A DNA stretch of 64,000 bases, from NCBI RefSeq assembly GCF_025264625.1, contig NZ_CP093313.1, forward strand, positions 5,084,001 through 5,148,000, given 5' to 3'. Below, piece after piece: positions 30,223 through 38,543 of this stretch. This DNA comes from Occallatibacter riparius. Lineage in GTDB: Bacteria > Acidobacteriota > Terriglobia > Terriglobales > Acidobacteriaceae. The notes below the pieces were generated by a model. The model saw only the letters and a program-made list of their open reading frames with translations, did not search any database and had not been told where the DNA came from. The translations under genes were made by a program, and so were the position numbers. Each line of letters opens with the position of its first letter. Within the stretch, counting starts at the first letter, position 1.

Positions 30223-32019
30223 TCAGGCTTCCGCGGGGCGAATCCCCACGGCTTCGATTTCTACGCCGCCATATTGCGGATGATCGTTCTCGCGAATTCG
30301 GTACGCCACGTCTACCTGACTGCCGGCGACCAACTGCATTTGCAGGCAGCGCTCTGCCCAGTCCCAGCCCACGCAGCGCGTAGTGCGGCCGCCCGCGCCC
30401 ATGCTGTCCTGCTGCAGATCGAGCCGGATATGACGATCTTTCATAATGCGCGGAGCCGAGGCAATCCGCGCCCCGCGTGCCATGAAGATCGGCTCCGGGT
30501 TGCCGTGGCCAAGAGGCTCCAGCTTTTTGAGCCATCCGGCGAGCACGGAGGTGATGCGGTCCAGCGGAAGCTCTGCGTGAATCCGCAACAGATGCTCTGG
30601 CTCTTTCGCGCCCAGCCGCTCTTCCGCGTGGATGTTCAGCCGCCGCCGCAGTTCCGGCAGCGCCTCCGCCGGCATGGCAAAGCCCACGGCAAAGGCGTGG
30701 CCTCCAAATCGCGTGAACAGGTCGCCGCAGGTCTCTATCGCCTCGAGAAGAGGGAAGCCGTCCACGGACCGTCCCGACCCATGAGCGATGTTGTCTTCCA
30801 CGCTGACCACGATGGCCGGTTTGGCGGTGCGCTCCACCACGCGCGAGGCGAGGATGCCGATGACGCCTCGATGCCACCCCTCGCCGTCGACAACAAGCAA
30901 GCGACTCGCCGCGAACTCCGCGTCGTCGGCCAGCCGTGAGTCGATGGTGGTCAGTGCGGCGGCTTCGGCTTCGCGGCGCTGGCGATTGAGGGATTCGAGA
31001 TTCGTCGCCAGTTCCTGAGCGCGCGCGCCGTCGCGTGTGCAGAACAGCTCGATTACCTGCGACGCCACATCCATGCGTCCCGCCGCATTGATTCGCGGTG
31101 CGAGCCGGAACGCTACATCGAACCCCGTCAGCGCCTTCGCCGCTGGATCAAGCTGCGCCGCCGAGAACAGCGCACGCAATCCCGCGCCTACCGGGTGCCG
31201 CAACTCGCGCAGCCCCAGCGCGGCGATGGTCCGGTTCTCTCCGTGCAGCGGAACTGCATCAGCGATGGTGGCAATCGCCGCCATCTTCAGAAAGCTCGGC
31301 AGGGTTTTCTCGCGCGTCCGCGCCGGATCGCGCCGCTCCAGCAGCGCCTGCGCCAGTTTGAGCGCGACTGCCGCTCCGCACAGCGACTTCTCCGGATAAC
31401 CGCAACCTACCTGATTGGGATTGAGAATCGCGAGCGCATCGGGTGGAGCCTCGGTTGCACTAGGCAAGTGATGGTCCGTGACGATCAGGTCCAACCCGAG
31501 TCGTCGAGCAGTATCGGCTTCAGCAAACGCGCGCATGCCCGTGTCCACTGTGATCACCAGCCGCACGCCTTCTGCGTAGGCCTGCTCCAGCACACTCGAT
31601 TGCAGCCCGTAGCCCTCGCGGATCCGATGCGGTACATGAAAACGCACGCTTCCACCGAGCATCTCGATGGCAGTCTTGAGCAGGACCACAGCCGTGGTGC
31701 CGTCCACGTCGTAATCGCCATAGAGCAGGATGGTCTCGTCTGCCGCGATGGCTCGCTCGACGCGCCCCACCGCCTCCGCCATGCCCAGCATGAGCAGCGG
31801 ATCGTGCAAGTGCCCTACATCAGGATTGAGGAATCGATGCGCCTGGTGGGCGTCAGTGACGCCACGAGCCACCAGCAGCTCCGAAAGCACTGCGGGCAGA
31901 TTGGCGGCTTTGGCCAGGGCTTCTGCCTGTTCGGTGTGAGGAGGTGCGATTACCCAACGCTGTCGCGGGAACGTCCTTGTTGCCCTGCCTGGAGCCGCCG
32001 CGCCTGCTGTTGTTCCCAC
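30223..32019 (-). CDS. recJ: Single-stranded-DNA-specific 5'-3' exonuclease RecJ
   Basis: RecJ degrades 5' single strands in RecF-type recombination and base-excision or mismatch repair. The DHH phosphoesterase motifs are present: LLYGDYDVDGTTA, VTVDTG-like ITVDTGMRAF and IVTDHHLPS. The DHHA1 part has the GGHAFAVGFAMP motif. The 598-residue form starts at GTG 32019. The longer frame would start inside the upstream gene with a run of arginines and is rejected. Only five bases separate this start from the upstream stop, implying one operon. Confidence 0.92.
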   Translation of the reverse strand: MGTTAGAAAPGRATRTFPRQRWVIAPPHTEQAEALAKAANLPAVLSELLVARGVTDAHQAHRFLNPDVGHLHDPLLMLGMAEAVGRVERAIAADETILLYGDYDVDGTTAVVLLKTAIEMLGGSVRFHVPHRIREGYGLQSSVLEQAYAEGVRLVITVDTGMRAFAEADTARRLGLDLIVTDHHLPSATEAPPDALAILNPNQVGCGYPEKSLCGAAVALKLAQALLERRDPARTREKTLPSFLKMAAIATIADAVPLHGENRTIAALGLRELRHPVGAGLRALFSAAQLDPAAKALTGFDVAFRLAPRINAAGRMDVASQVIELFCTRDGARAQELATNLESLNRQRREAEAAALTTIDSRLADDAEFAASRLLVVDGEGWHRGVIGILASRVVERTAKPAIVVSVEDNIAHGSGRSVDGFPLLEAIETCGDLFTRFGGHAFAVGFAMPAEALPELRRRLNIHAEERLGAKEPEHLLRIHAELPLDRITSVLAGWLKKLEPLGHGNPEPIFMARGARIASAPRIMKDRHIRLDLQQDSMGAGGRTTRCVGWDWAERCLQMQLVAGSQVDVAYRIRENDHPQYGGVEIEAVGIRPAEA

Positions 32020-32024
32020 CGGGA

Positions 32025-32504
32025 TTACTCGTCCTCTTCGTCGCCTTCGTGCGCGTCGTCGATCACGATGTCGTGGAAGCTCTCTACGTCTTCGAGCAGC
32101 GACTGGTAGCGCTCGTACCACTCCGTCGTGGTTTCATGCAGAAACACGATCCCTTGGTAGACAAATCCGAGCTGGATGTATCCCAGCATGCCCGCGTACT
32201 TGCGCAGCCACTGCGCCTCAACGAGCTCGGTCGCTTCCTCGTCGGGGAAGTTCATTTCGCCGGCTTCGTCAATCAGCGCGTCCAGCTCTTCGCGCTCCAG
32301 CGTCACTTCGCTGAACGTGATGAACGGTGATCCAACATGCTTCGCCATCTCGACGAAGTCTTTCCATGCTTCAGGATTCCCTTTGCCGTCCCACAGTACA
32401 GAGGAAATGTCTTCAGTTACGAACCCGGGCAAACGCTGCATGCCATGGCCCTCGATGAAGGCCACCATGTCGTCTTTCAGCGCAAGAAGATTGTCTTTGC
32501 TCAT
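32025..32504 (-). CDS. Conserved hypothetical acidic protein
   Basis: A 159-residue soluble protein starting MSKDNLLALKDDMVAF, with many acidic residues and an Asp/Glu C-terminal tail (DDAHEGDEEDE). No domain is recognised. ATG 32504 is preferred to a start 78 bases further up because the extension is unlike a protein N-terminus and crosses a Cys/His-rich stretch. It is immediately upstream of recJ, so co-expression is likely, but a DNA-repair role is only a guess from position. Confidence 0.7.
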   Translation of the reverse strand: MSKDNLLALKDDMVAFIEGHGMQRLPGFVTEDISSVLWDGKGNPEAWKDFVEMAKHVGSPFITFSEVTLEREELDALIDEAGEMNFPDEEATELVEAQWLRKYAGMLGYIQLGFVYQGIVFLHETTTEWYERYQSLLEDVESFHDIVIDDAHEGDEEDE

Positions 32505-32598
32505 GGTCAACGCCTTATTTTCGCAGATGGACCCCACCCCACGCGTCCACCTGTGGAAACTTGGACATTTGTCTTCGCCCATGTCCCTCTGTCCCGAA

Positions 32599-32630
32599 GC
32601 CTGGCCTGAGCGAAGTCGAAGGGTCCAGGC
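32599..32630. repeat. Dispersed CCTGAGCGAAGTCGAAGG repeat copy
   Basis: A CCTGAGCGAAGTCGAAGG core is flanked by the inverted hexamers GCCTGG and CCAGGC. It is a member of a repeat family common between genes in several bacterial phyla and matches the copies at 16.1 and 54.9 kb in this window. Confidence 0.6.
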
Positions 32631-32668
32631 GTTTCTGTCCCCTGTAATCTAAGAGGAGGAGATCACCA

Positions 32669-33016
32669 TTGTCCCTTTACGACCACCACGTCTTTGTCTG
32701 TCATAACGTACGCCCCGAGGGCGCTCCCCGCCCCTCCTGCACAGCCGATGGCAAGAGCGAAGTGTTCACGCAACTGCAGCAGGCCACCAAGGCCGCTGGC
32801 CTTACCAATGTGCGCATCAACAAGTCCCTCTGTCTCGATCAGTGCGAGCACGGCCCCACCATCGTCGTCTACCCTGAGGCGGTCTGGTACGGCTTCGTGA
32901 AACCGGAAGACGCGGCCGAGATCGTCGAAGAGCACCTGGTGAATGGCCGCCCGGTCGAGCGCCTGCGCATCGCGGACTCCTGCATCAATTCCAAGGCCTG
33001 TCCGCATCGCGGTTAA
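32669..33016 (+). CDS. Thioredoxin-like [2Fe-2S] ferredoxin
   Basis: A 115-residue protein with four cysteines in the thioredoxin-like ferredoxin arrangement: Cys11 (FVCHN), Cys24 (RPSCTADG), Cys55 and Cys59 (SLCLDQCEHGP). These bind a 2Fe-2S cluster. The family includes the NuoE-like C-terminal domain and stand-alone electron carriers. TTG at 32669 is the start, preceded by a GAGGAGGAG Shine-Dalgarno. The partner is not evident from the context; the next gene is a Crp/Fnr regulator. Confidence 0.9.
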   Translation: MSLYDHHVFVCHNVRPEGAPRPSCTADGKSEVFTQLQQATKAAGLTNVRINKSLCLDQCEHGPTIVVYPEAVWYGFVKPEDAAEIVEEHLVNGRPVERLRIADSCINSKACPHRG

Positions 33017-33027
33017 GACTGCTAAGA

Positions 33028-33063
33028 CTTGCAGGTGTCAGTTCACGAAATACCTGATACAAG
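33028..33063. promoter_or_regulatory. Possible operator before the Crp/Fnr gene
   Basis: CTTGCAGGT (33028-33036) is mirrored by ACCTG (33052-33056) and CAAG (33060-33063), with an inner GTG-N6-CAC-like pair. The site is within 10-45 bases of the regulator start and could be autoregulatory. Confidence 0.25.
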
Positions 33064-33069
33064 GTCCTC

Positions 33070-33822
33070 GTGAACTGCAACTGCAAGCTGTCGCTAAGCC
33101 GTAGAGTGGAAGGTCTGCCAGATGGTCTGAGCCCGCGCATTTTCGCCGGCCTGGGCCGCAGCGCTCTGGCCGAGATCCTGGCCAGGGCCAGACACCAGCG
33201 ATTCACTGGTGCTTCCGTCGTGATCAACGAAGGCGATGCCGCCGAGCACCTCTATCTGCTCACCAGCGGACAGGGCGCGCATTCGGTCATAACCCGGGAT
33301 GGCCGCAAGATCCTGGTCTACTGGCTCACAGCCGGGCAGGTATTCGGAGGCATGGCAATGCTCTCTTCTCCCAGTCCCTACGTGGCCAGCACAGAAATGC
33401 ATACACCTGGTTGCGGGCTGGTGTGGAACCGGCAGACGATCCGCGAGTTCGCAATGCGCTATCCGATCATTCTTGACAATGCGCTTTCTATCGCAGCCAC
33501 GGAGCATTGCGCCTGGCAATTGTCTGCGCGGATCTCGATCGGGACCGAAGAGGCTTCTGTTCGGGTCGCGCGCTTGCTGGTGTCGCTCGCCTGCGGCATC
33601 GGCAAGAGCGTGCCCGGCGGCGTCGAGATTCTGGTAGCCAACGAAGACCTTGCGGGAGCCACCGCGGTCACACCCTACACCGTCAGCCGACTGACAGCGG
33701 AGTGGCAGCGAGCCGGGATCATCATCAAAAAGAGGGGACGCATTATTTTGCGCCGGCCGGAGCAGCTTGGAGTAGGCAATGAAGCGAAAGAAGCCACGGA
33801 TATGAGGCGCTCCGTAGCTTGA
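33070..33822 (+). CDS. Crp/Fnr-family transcriptional regulator
   Basis: The 250-residue protein has an N-terminal cyclic-nucleotide-binding beta-roll (RFTGASVVINEGDAAEHLYLL...GQGAHSV...GQVFGGMAML) and a C-terminal winged helix (EDLAGATAVTPYTVSRLTAEWQ, then a wing ending in IILRRPEQL). The start is GTG 33070, giving MNCNCKLS; the two N-terminal Cys could bind a cofactor but are not the FNR four-Cys set. The canonical cAMP residues are not clearly present. It follows the ferredoxin gene, so redox sensing is possible but unproven. Confidence 0.88.
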   Translation: MNCNCKLSLSRRVEGLPDGLSPRIFAGLGRSALAEILARARHQRFTGASVVINEGDAAEHLYLLTSGQGAHSVITRDGRKILVYWLTAGQVFGGMAMLSSPSPYVASTEMHTPGCGLVWNRQTIREFAMRYPIILDNALSIAATEHCAWQLSARISIGTEEASVRVARLLVSLACGIGKSVPGGVEILVANEDLAGATAVTPYTVSRLTAEWQRAGIIIKKRGRIILRRPEQLGVGNEAKEATDMRRSVA

Positions 33823-33851
33823 TTGCCCCAGCGCAACGACACCCATTCTTC

Positions 33852-34128
33852 TTGATGACAAACTCGAAAGAGTGGTAAAGATGCCCGGGCCCAGTCAATG
33901 GCGGTCTTCTGCTGTATCTCCGGCGGTTCTCAAGGGCCGAGTCAGGGGATGTGGAGAACGCTAGTTACTCGCTTCTCATAGCGTGCAGTCTGGACCTGAG
34001 CTGTTGTACCTGCTGCACTTCAGGCAGCGCAGTTCACCTTGAGATGCCGGGTGCAGCTTTAGTCCTTCCGCTTAAAGGGTCTCTCGTTTTCGGACTTCGC
34101 CGGTCGAACGAGAGACCCTTTTTTTCTG
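33852..34128 (+). ncRNA. Candidate structured small RNA ending in a strong terminator
   Basis: A 430-base gap after the Crp/Fnr gene has no convincing open frame. It contains a possible promoter (TTGATG 33852-33857, GTAAAG/TAAAGA about 17 bases later). Nested hairpins follow: GTTCTC/GAGAAC (33926-33931/33954-33959), ACGCTA/TAGCGT (33958-33963/33979-33984) and GCTGCAC/GTGCAGC (34012-34018/34051-34057). The region ends in a 15-bp terminator stem. It does not match tmRNA, RNase P RNA, SRP RNA or a known riboswitch. It could also be a long 3' UTR of the regulator gene. Confidence 0.4.
34074..34128 (+). terminator. Strong intrinsic terminator with no gene directly in front
   Basis: AAAGGGTCTCTCGTT (34074-34088) pairs perfectly over 15 bp with 34107-34121; the loop can form its own CGG/CCG mini-stem; the right arm runs into seven T in total. 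The T-tract favours the plus strand. Confidence 0.85.
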
Positions 34129-34176
34129 ATCGACATTCTGGAATCACACTGCGCGCAGCTGGCGCTAGAAACAGCA

Positions 34177-34220
34177 ATCCCTCCGGCCCGGCTGCGCAAG
34201 GCGCACCAGACCGAAGGGAT
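34177..34220 (-). terminator. Terminator-like hairpin after the bacilliredoxin gene
   Basis: ATCCCTCCGG (34177-34186) pairs with CCGAAGGGAT (34211-34220) with one mismatch, and an inner TGCGC/GCGCA stem lies in the loop. On the minus strand a TTGCTGTTTCT tract follows. Confidence 0.45.
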
Positions 34221-34253
34221 CGACTAACGACTACTACCCACTGACAACAGAAT

Positions 34254-34682
34254 CTAAACGGTAGCCTTGGTGCACAGCTCGTCAAACGCACGCACCAGTT
34301 CGCCCGCTATTTGCTGTGCGGTGGCCTGCTCGATGACAAACCGCTGCATCAGGTAGACCAGCTTGCCGTCGCGCATGATGGCGATGGCCGGCGACGTGGG
34401 CGGATTTCCGTCAAAGTAGCTGCGCGCCCGCTCCGTGGCCTCGCGGTCCTGTCCGGCAAATACAGTGATCTTGCGGTCCGGCAGATTGGCCGAGTTGGCC
34501 AGCGCCATGCGCACGCCGGGACGCATCTTGCCCGCCGCGCAGCCGCAGATCGAGTTCACCACTACGAGCGTTGTGCCGGGCTGGTTGACTGCCGCGTCCA
34601 CTTCGTCCGCGGTCTTCGTTTCCTGGATTCCGGCGCGGGTCAGCTCCTCGCGCATCGGGATGACCATAATCTCTGGATACAT
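34254..34682 (-). CDS. Bacilliredoxin, BrxA/BrxB (YphP/YqiW) family
   Basis: BrxA/BrxB proteins remove bacillithiol mixed disulfides from proteins after oxidative stress. The signature CGC is at Cys46-Gly47-Cys48 in NSICGCAAGKMRPG, and the family segment VFAGQDREATERARSYF follows. Length 142 is typical. The substrate thiol is inferred from the family: bacillithiol or a similar low-molecular-weight thiol. It lies divergent from murB with a short shared promoter gap. Confidence 0.9.
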   Translation of the reverse strand: MYPEIMVIPMREELTRAGIQETKTADEVDAAVNQPGTTLVVVNSICGCAAGKMRPGVRMALANSANLPDRKITVFAGQDREATERARSYFDGNPPTSPAIAIMRDGKLVYLMQRFVIEQATAQQIAGELVRAFDELCTKATV

Positions 34683-34753
34683 TGAAAAACCTCCGGCAGG
34701 GAATGCCTGTCCTTAATTCTACGGGAAACTGCGTGATGTAGCCTTGTTTCAAG

Positions 34754-35791
34754 ATGCGTATAGAAGAAAGTAAGATTCTTGCGCCCTTTACAACGTTCGG
34801 CATTGGCGGCCCCGCCCGCTGGTTTGTCGAGGCCCAATCGGAAGCCGACATCCTCGAAGCAACCGCTTGGGCGGACGAGCGAAAGGTCCCTCTTTTCGTT
34901 CTCGGCGGGGGTAGCAACGTCCTCATCGCCGACGCCGGATTCAACGGCCTGGTTATTCATATCGCCATCAAGGGAATCGAGGAGCAGGACGTCCGCGACG
35001 ACCGTGTCCTTGTCCGCGCCGCCGCGGGCGAAGAGTGGTCTGAACTCGTTCAGCGCGCCGTGGAAGAGGATTGCGCCGGGATCGAGTGTCTCGCCGGTAT
35101 CCCCGGCACGGCGGGCGGTACTCCGGTGCAGAATGTGGGCGCCTACGGGCAGGAGGTGTCCTCGGTTATCACCCGCGTGCGGACCCTCGATCTAAAAGAA
35201 CGCCGGATGTGCGAGTTCGATGCCGAACAGTGCGGTTTTTCCTACAGGCGGAGCCGGTTCAACACGACAGATGCGGGACGATTTGTGGTTACCCGGGTCG
35301 ACTACCAGCTTGTCCGGGACGGCGCGCCAACCCTCAAATATCCTGATCTTCAGCATGCCTTTCCGGCCGGTTCAGCACCCTCACTGGTTGAGGTTGCGAA
35401 GGAGGTTTGCCGCATCCGCGCGTCCAAAGCGATGGTACTGGCGGACTGCGAACCGGATTGCTGCAGTGCTGGAAGTTTCTTCAAGAACCCCATCATTTCA
35501 GAGGATTTAGCGAACCGCATCGAGTTCAAGACCCGCACTGCGCCGCCCCGTTTTGTGGCGGGCGCTGGAAGGGTGAAGATTCCGGCGGCGTGGCTCATCG
35601 AGCAGGCCGGATTTCAGCGCGGCTTCTCCATCGGCAACGCCGGCATATCGACGAAGCACACACTCGCCCTGGTCAACCGCGGCGGTGCCACGGCCAGCGA
35701 AATTCTTGCTCTTGCCGCGGAAATCCGCTCCACTGTCGAGAAGAAATTCGGCGTGGTCCTTCAGCCCGAGCCGGTGTTTGTGGGGTTCTAA
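34754..35791 (+). CDS. murB: UDP-N-acetylenolpyruvoylglucosamine reductase
   Basis: MurB reduces the enolpyruvyl group to give UDP-N-acetylmuramate, using FAD and NADPH. The FAD-binding part has LGGGSNVLIAD and the family GIPGTAGGTPVQNVGAYGQE. The catalytic Ser is in CCSAGSFFKNP, and the C-terminal domain ends in VLQPEPVFVGF. Length 345 is normal for the E. coli-like type with the extra loop. It stands apart from a dcw cluster, divergent from the bacilliredoxin gene. Confidence 0.95.
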   Translation: MRIEESKILAPFTTFGIGGPARWFVEAQSEADILEATAWADERKVPLFVLGGGSNVLIADAGFNGLVIHIAIKGIEEQDVRDDRVLVRAAAGEEWSELVQRAVEEDCAGIECLAGIPGTAGGTPVQNVGAYGQEVSSVITRVRTLDLKERRMCEFDAEQCGFSYRRSRFNTTDAGRFVVTRVDYQLVRDGAPTLKYPDLQHAFPAGSAPSLVEVAKEVCRIRASKAMVLADCEPDCCSAGSFFKNPIISEDLANRIEFKTRTAPPRFVAGAGRVKIPAAWLIEQAGFQRGFSIGNAGISTKHTLALVNRGGATASEILALAAEIRSTVEKKFGVVLQPEPVFVGF

Positions 35792-35878
35792 CCGAGCCAC
35801 ACGCCTTTGTACTGAGTGATCGGAATTGGGTGTAAGATTCCTCTGTTTCCCCGGTGAGGTCGAGTAGAGAGCGCCGCC

Positions 35879-37066
35879 ATGCGGATCACTCGCACTTCGC
35901 TCATCGCTTTCCTCAAGACTCAAGCGGTATACATCGCGTTTTCTATCGTCGTAGCCGGCATCTTCTGGGCCATCGGCGAAGACATCAATCCGCTTACGAT
36001 CCTCGTTTATTCGCTTACGCTCGGAAACCTGACGATGCTTCCAATGGGTAAGGCGTCAACCCTCTACCTTGGCCGCCGCTTTCCCTACAACTGGCTCGTC
36101 TTTCTGTCGCTGCTTTCGGTGCTCCTGCTTCCGGTCTATCTGATCTCATCCACGCTGGTGTGGCTGATCGCCCCGCCGAGTCCGCAGAGCCTGGGCCATT
36201 ATGTGCAAACGGGCTGGAAGTTCCCCATCCTGATCACCACCGTATTCAGCATCGGATTCTTCGTTTACGAGACAAGCCGGAAGCGATTCGAGGAGCGCAA
36301 CCGCGAATTAGAGCAGTCTGTGGAGCGGGAATCCGCCAAGGTAGAGTCGCAGAAGGAAGAGCTGCGGCGCGCCCGTGAGATACAGGAGTCGCTGCTGCCA
36401 AAGGAGATTCCAAAGGTCGATGGCTTCGACCTTGCGGCGGCGTGGCGCCCAGCGCGGGAGGTGAGCGGCGACTACTTTGATGTCTTCCGGCTCGGCGAAA
36501 GCCTCATCGCATTCTGTGTGGCCGACGTGGTAGGGAAGGGCGTCTCGGCGGCGCTGCTCATGGCCAACGTACAGGCTGCAGTCCGGGCCTTTGCCAGCGA
36601 ACACATCAGTCCGGCCGAGTTGTGCGGAAAGGTCAATCGGCTGCTATGCGAGAACGTGGCGACGGGCAAGTTTGTGACGTTTCTGTTCGGGATTCTCGAC
36701 TGCGGCGCGCGCCGGCTCGTCTACTGCAACGCCGGTCATCCTGATCCGATTCTCGTTACACAGGGGAAGGCTGCCGCGCTCAACGACAGCGGCGCCGTGC
36801 TGGGCGTATTTCCGGCGTGGCAGTACAAGGACGAAGTAGTCGAGCTGGCCGAAGGAGACCGCTTCCTGGTGTTTACCGACGGATTGACCGAGGCCGAAGC
36901 GCCTGACGAAGTGGAGTTCGGAGAAGAGCGGATCGCTGATTTCGCCGCGCGCCACAGCAGCCAGTCCGCGATGGAGTTGAGCACATCGCTCCTGGATCGT
37001 GTAGACGCGTATTGCCGGTCGCAGTTTCAGGATGACGCCACGCTGGTGGTTGTCGCTGCGAAGTAG
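35879..37066 (+). CDS. Membrane SpoIIE-type PP2C serine/threonine phosphatase
   Basis: The 395-residue protein begins with about four hydrophobic segments (residues 10-140). A coiled-coil linker follows (residues about 140-165, RKRFEERNRELEQSVERESA), then a SpoIIE/RsbU-type phosphatase domain. The PP2C metal ligands are visible: SGDYFDVF, CVADVVGKGVSAALLM, NAGHPDPIL, and FTDGLTEAEAPDEVEFGEER. Such enzymes dephosphorylate anti-anti-sigma factors in partner-switching systems. No partner is nearby. Sensing by the membrane part is inferred. Confidence 0.9.
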   Translation: MRITRTSLIAFLKTQAVYIAFSIVVAGIFWAIGEDINPLTILVYSLTLGNLTMLPMGKASTLYLGRRFPYNWLVFLSLLSVLLLPVYLISSTLVWLIAPPSPQSLGHYVQTGWKFPILITTVFSIGFFVYETSRKRFEERNRELEQSVERESAKVESQKEELRRAREIQESLLPKEIPKVDGFDLAAAWRPAREVSGDYFDVFRLGESLIAFCVADVVGKGVSAALLMANVQAAVRAFASEHISPAELCGKVNRLLCENVATGKFVTFLFGILDCGARRLVYCNAGHPDPILVTQGKAAALNDSGAVLGVFPAWQYKDEVVELAEGDRFLVFTDGLTEAEAPDEVEFGEERIADFAARHSSQSAMELSTSLLDRVDAYCRSQFQDDATLVVVAAK

Positions 37067-37073
37067 TTGCGCC

Positions 37074-37817
37074 TCACTTTAGACGAACGGCACGATTGCT
37101 GAGCCGCGAAGTAATCCGTTCGCGCTCCTGCGCCAGCACCTCTTGCGGCGGGCCCAGCGCGGCGAGACGTCCGTCCTGAAGCAGCGCGACCTCGGCTCCG
37201 AGAGCGAATGCATCGGCAGCTTCGTGTGTGGCCATTACGGTCTGCACGCCGTTGTTGCGCAGCCAGACTTGGAGCCGATCGAGCAGGGCATCGGCCGCCG
37301 GCCCGTCGAGCGCCGAAAAAGGCTCGTCCAGCAGAAGCAGCTTTGGCCGCACGGCGATGGCACGGGCCACCGCGACCCGTTGTGCTTCGCCGCCGGATAA
37401 ATCGCGGGGATACCTGTCGTGAAGATCGGACGCCCCCACCAACGCGAGTGCCTCATCGACGCGCCCCATCCATTCGCGCAGATTGTTTCGCGGGCGCACT
37501 CCGTAGACGACGTTGCTGCGCACGTTCATGTGAGGGAAGAGCGCCGGCTGCTGGGTTACGAACGCGCAGCCTCGCCGGCCAGGGGCCATGAAGAGCCGAG
37601 CGGCGATGTCAGTCAAAATGGTGCCGCCGAACGCAATGCGGCCGTTGTCGGGCCGGTCCAGTCCTGCGAGTAAGCGCAGGAGAGTGCTCTTACCGGCGCC
37701 GGAATGGCCGAAGATCACGGTCCATTCGGCCGTGAGCCGGCAGGAGATTTCGAGGTGGAATGCGCCGCGGCGGGCGTCGAGCGCGAACTCAAGCACGGCG
37801 ACTTCTCCGGAAATCAC
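37074..37817 (-). CDS. modC: Molybdate ABC transporter ATP-binding protein, short form
   Basis: The 247-residue ATPase has Walker A GHSGAGKSTLLRLLAG, signature LSGGEAQRVAVARA and Walker B LLLLDEPFSALD, followed by the H-loop (ATHEAADAFAL). Full-length ModC is near 350 residues because of a C-terminal Mop/TOBE domain; that domain is absent here. Substrate is assigned from the neighbours ModB and ModA. It overlaps modB by 29 bases and is the last gene of modABC. Confidence 0.88.
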   Translation of the reverse strand: MISGEVAVLEFALDARRGAFHLEISCRLTAEWTVIFGHSGAGKSTLLRLLAGLDRPDNGRIAFGGTILTDIAARLFMAPGRRGCAFVTQQPALFPHMNVRSNVVYGVRPRNNLREWMGRVDEALALVGASDLHDRYPRDLSGGEAQRVAVARAIAVRPKLLLLDEPFSALDGPAADALLDRLQVWLRNNGVQTVMATHEAADAFALGAEVALLQDGRLAALGPPQEVLAQERERITSRLSNRAVRLK

Positions 37818-38469
37818 CGCGCGGGTTGGCCGTCGTATAAATGGCGATCAGAGCCAGCACGCTCAATCCGAGCAGCAGCGCCGCGGTGCGATAAGCGGCT
37901 GCGTAGTCGAAGTTCTCGACCTGGTTATAGAGCACGATCGACAGCGTGCGCGTCGCGCCCGGAATGTCGCCGCCCAGCATCAGCACCACGCCGAACTCGC
38001 CCACTGTATGCAAAAAGGTGAGTACCGCGGCAGCGATGATCGATCGCTTGGCGAGCGGAACCAGCAGCGTCCGGACCAGCCGCTCCGGGCCGGCCCCGAG
38101 CAGACGCGCGGCATCCACCAGGTTGGGTTCGACTGCCGAGAATCCCGCTACGATGGGCTGCACCGCAAAGGGCAGGCTGTAGATCACCGATCCCACCACT
38201 AATCCCGAGAACGAGAATGCCAGCGGGTGGCCGAGGACTGCGATGATGCCGCGCCCGAATGCCGTGCGCGGTCCGAGCATGACGAGGAGGAAGAATCCGA
38301 GCACGGTTGGCGGCAGTACCAGAGGCAAAGCGGCCAGCGCTTCCACGACCGCCAGCCAGCGCGAGCGCCCTAGGACCAGCAGTGCGCTGAGCGGGATCGC
38401 GATGACGAGCAGGATGGCTGTCGTCAGCCCTGCGAGCCGCAGCGTCAGGAAGAAGGCCTGCCAATCCAT
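37789..38469 (-). CDS. modB: Molybdate ABC transporter permease
   Basis: A 226-residue inner-membrane protein with about five to six hydrophobic helices. The EAA-type loop is seen in the segment TFLHTVGEFGVVLMLGGDIPG, typical of ModB. It forms the channel with ModC and receives molybdate from ModA. The end overlaps modC by 29 bases. A heptamer repeat array lies between its start and the modA stop. Confidence 0.92.
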   Translation of the reverse strand: MDWQAFFLTLRLAGLTTAILLVIAIPLSALLVLGRSRWLAVVEALAALPLVLPPTVLGFFLLVMLGPRTAFGRGIIAVLGHPLAFSFSGLVVGSVIYSLPFAVQPIVAGFSAVEPNLVDAARLLGAGPERLVRTLLVPLAKRSIIAAAVLTFLHTVGEFGVVLMLGGDIPGATRTLSIVLYNQVENFDYAAAYRTAALLLGLSVLALIAIYTTANPRGDFRRSRRA

Positions 38470-38499
38470 AGGTTCCTGAACAGGATAAAGCGTGGAAGG

Positions 38500-38534
38500 C
38501 AGTTGCCAGTTCTCAGTTGTCGGTTGTCAGTCGG
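38500..38534. repeat. Heptamer CAGTTGT-type tandem array (5 units)
   Basis: Exactly five 7-base units, mostly CAGTTxx (for example CAGTTGC and CAGTTCT), fill the modB-modA gap. Confidence 0.75.
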
Positions 38535-38543
38535 CCTGTGCGT

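Noticed and set aside
33852-34128. tmRNA, RNase P RNA, SRP RNA or 6S RNA
   Set aside because: No tRNA-like end with CCA, no GAGGAAAGTCC-like RNase P core, no SRP tetraloop domain, and the 5' and 3' ends do not pair as in 6S RNA.
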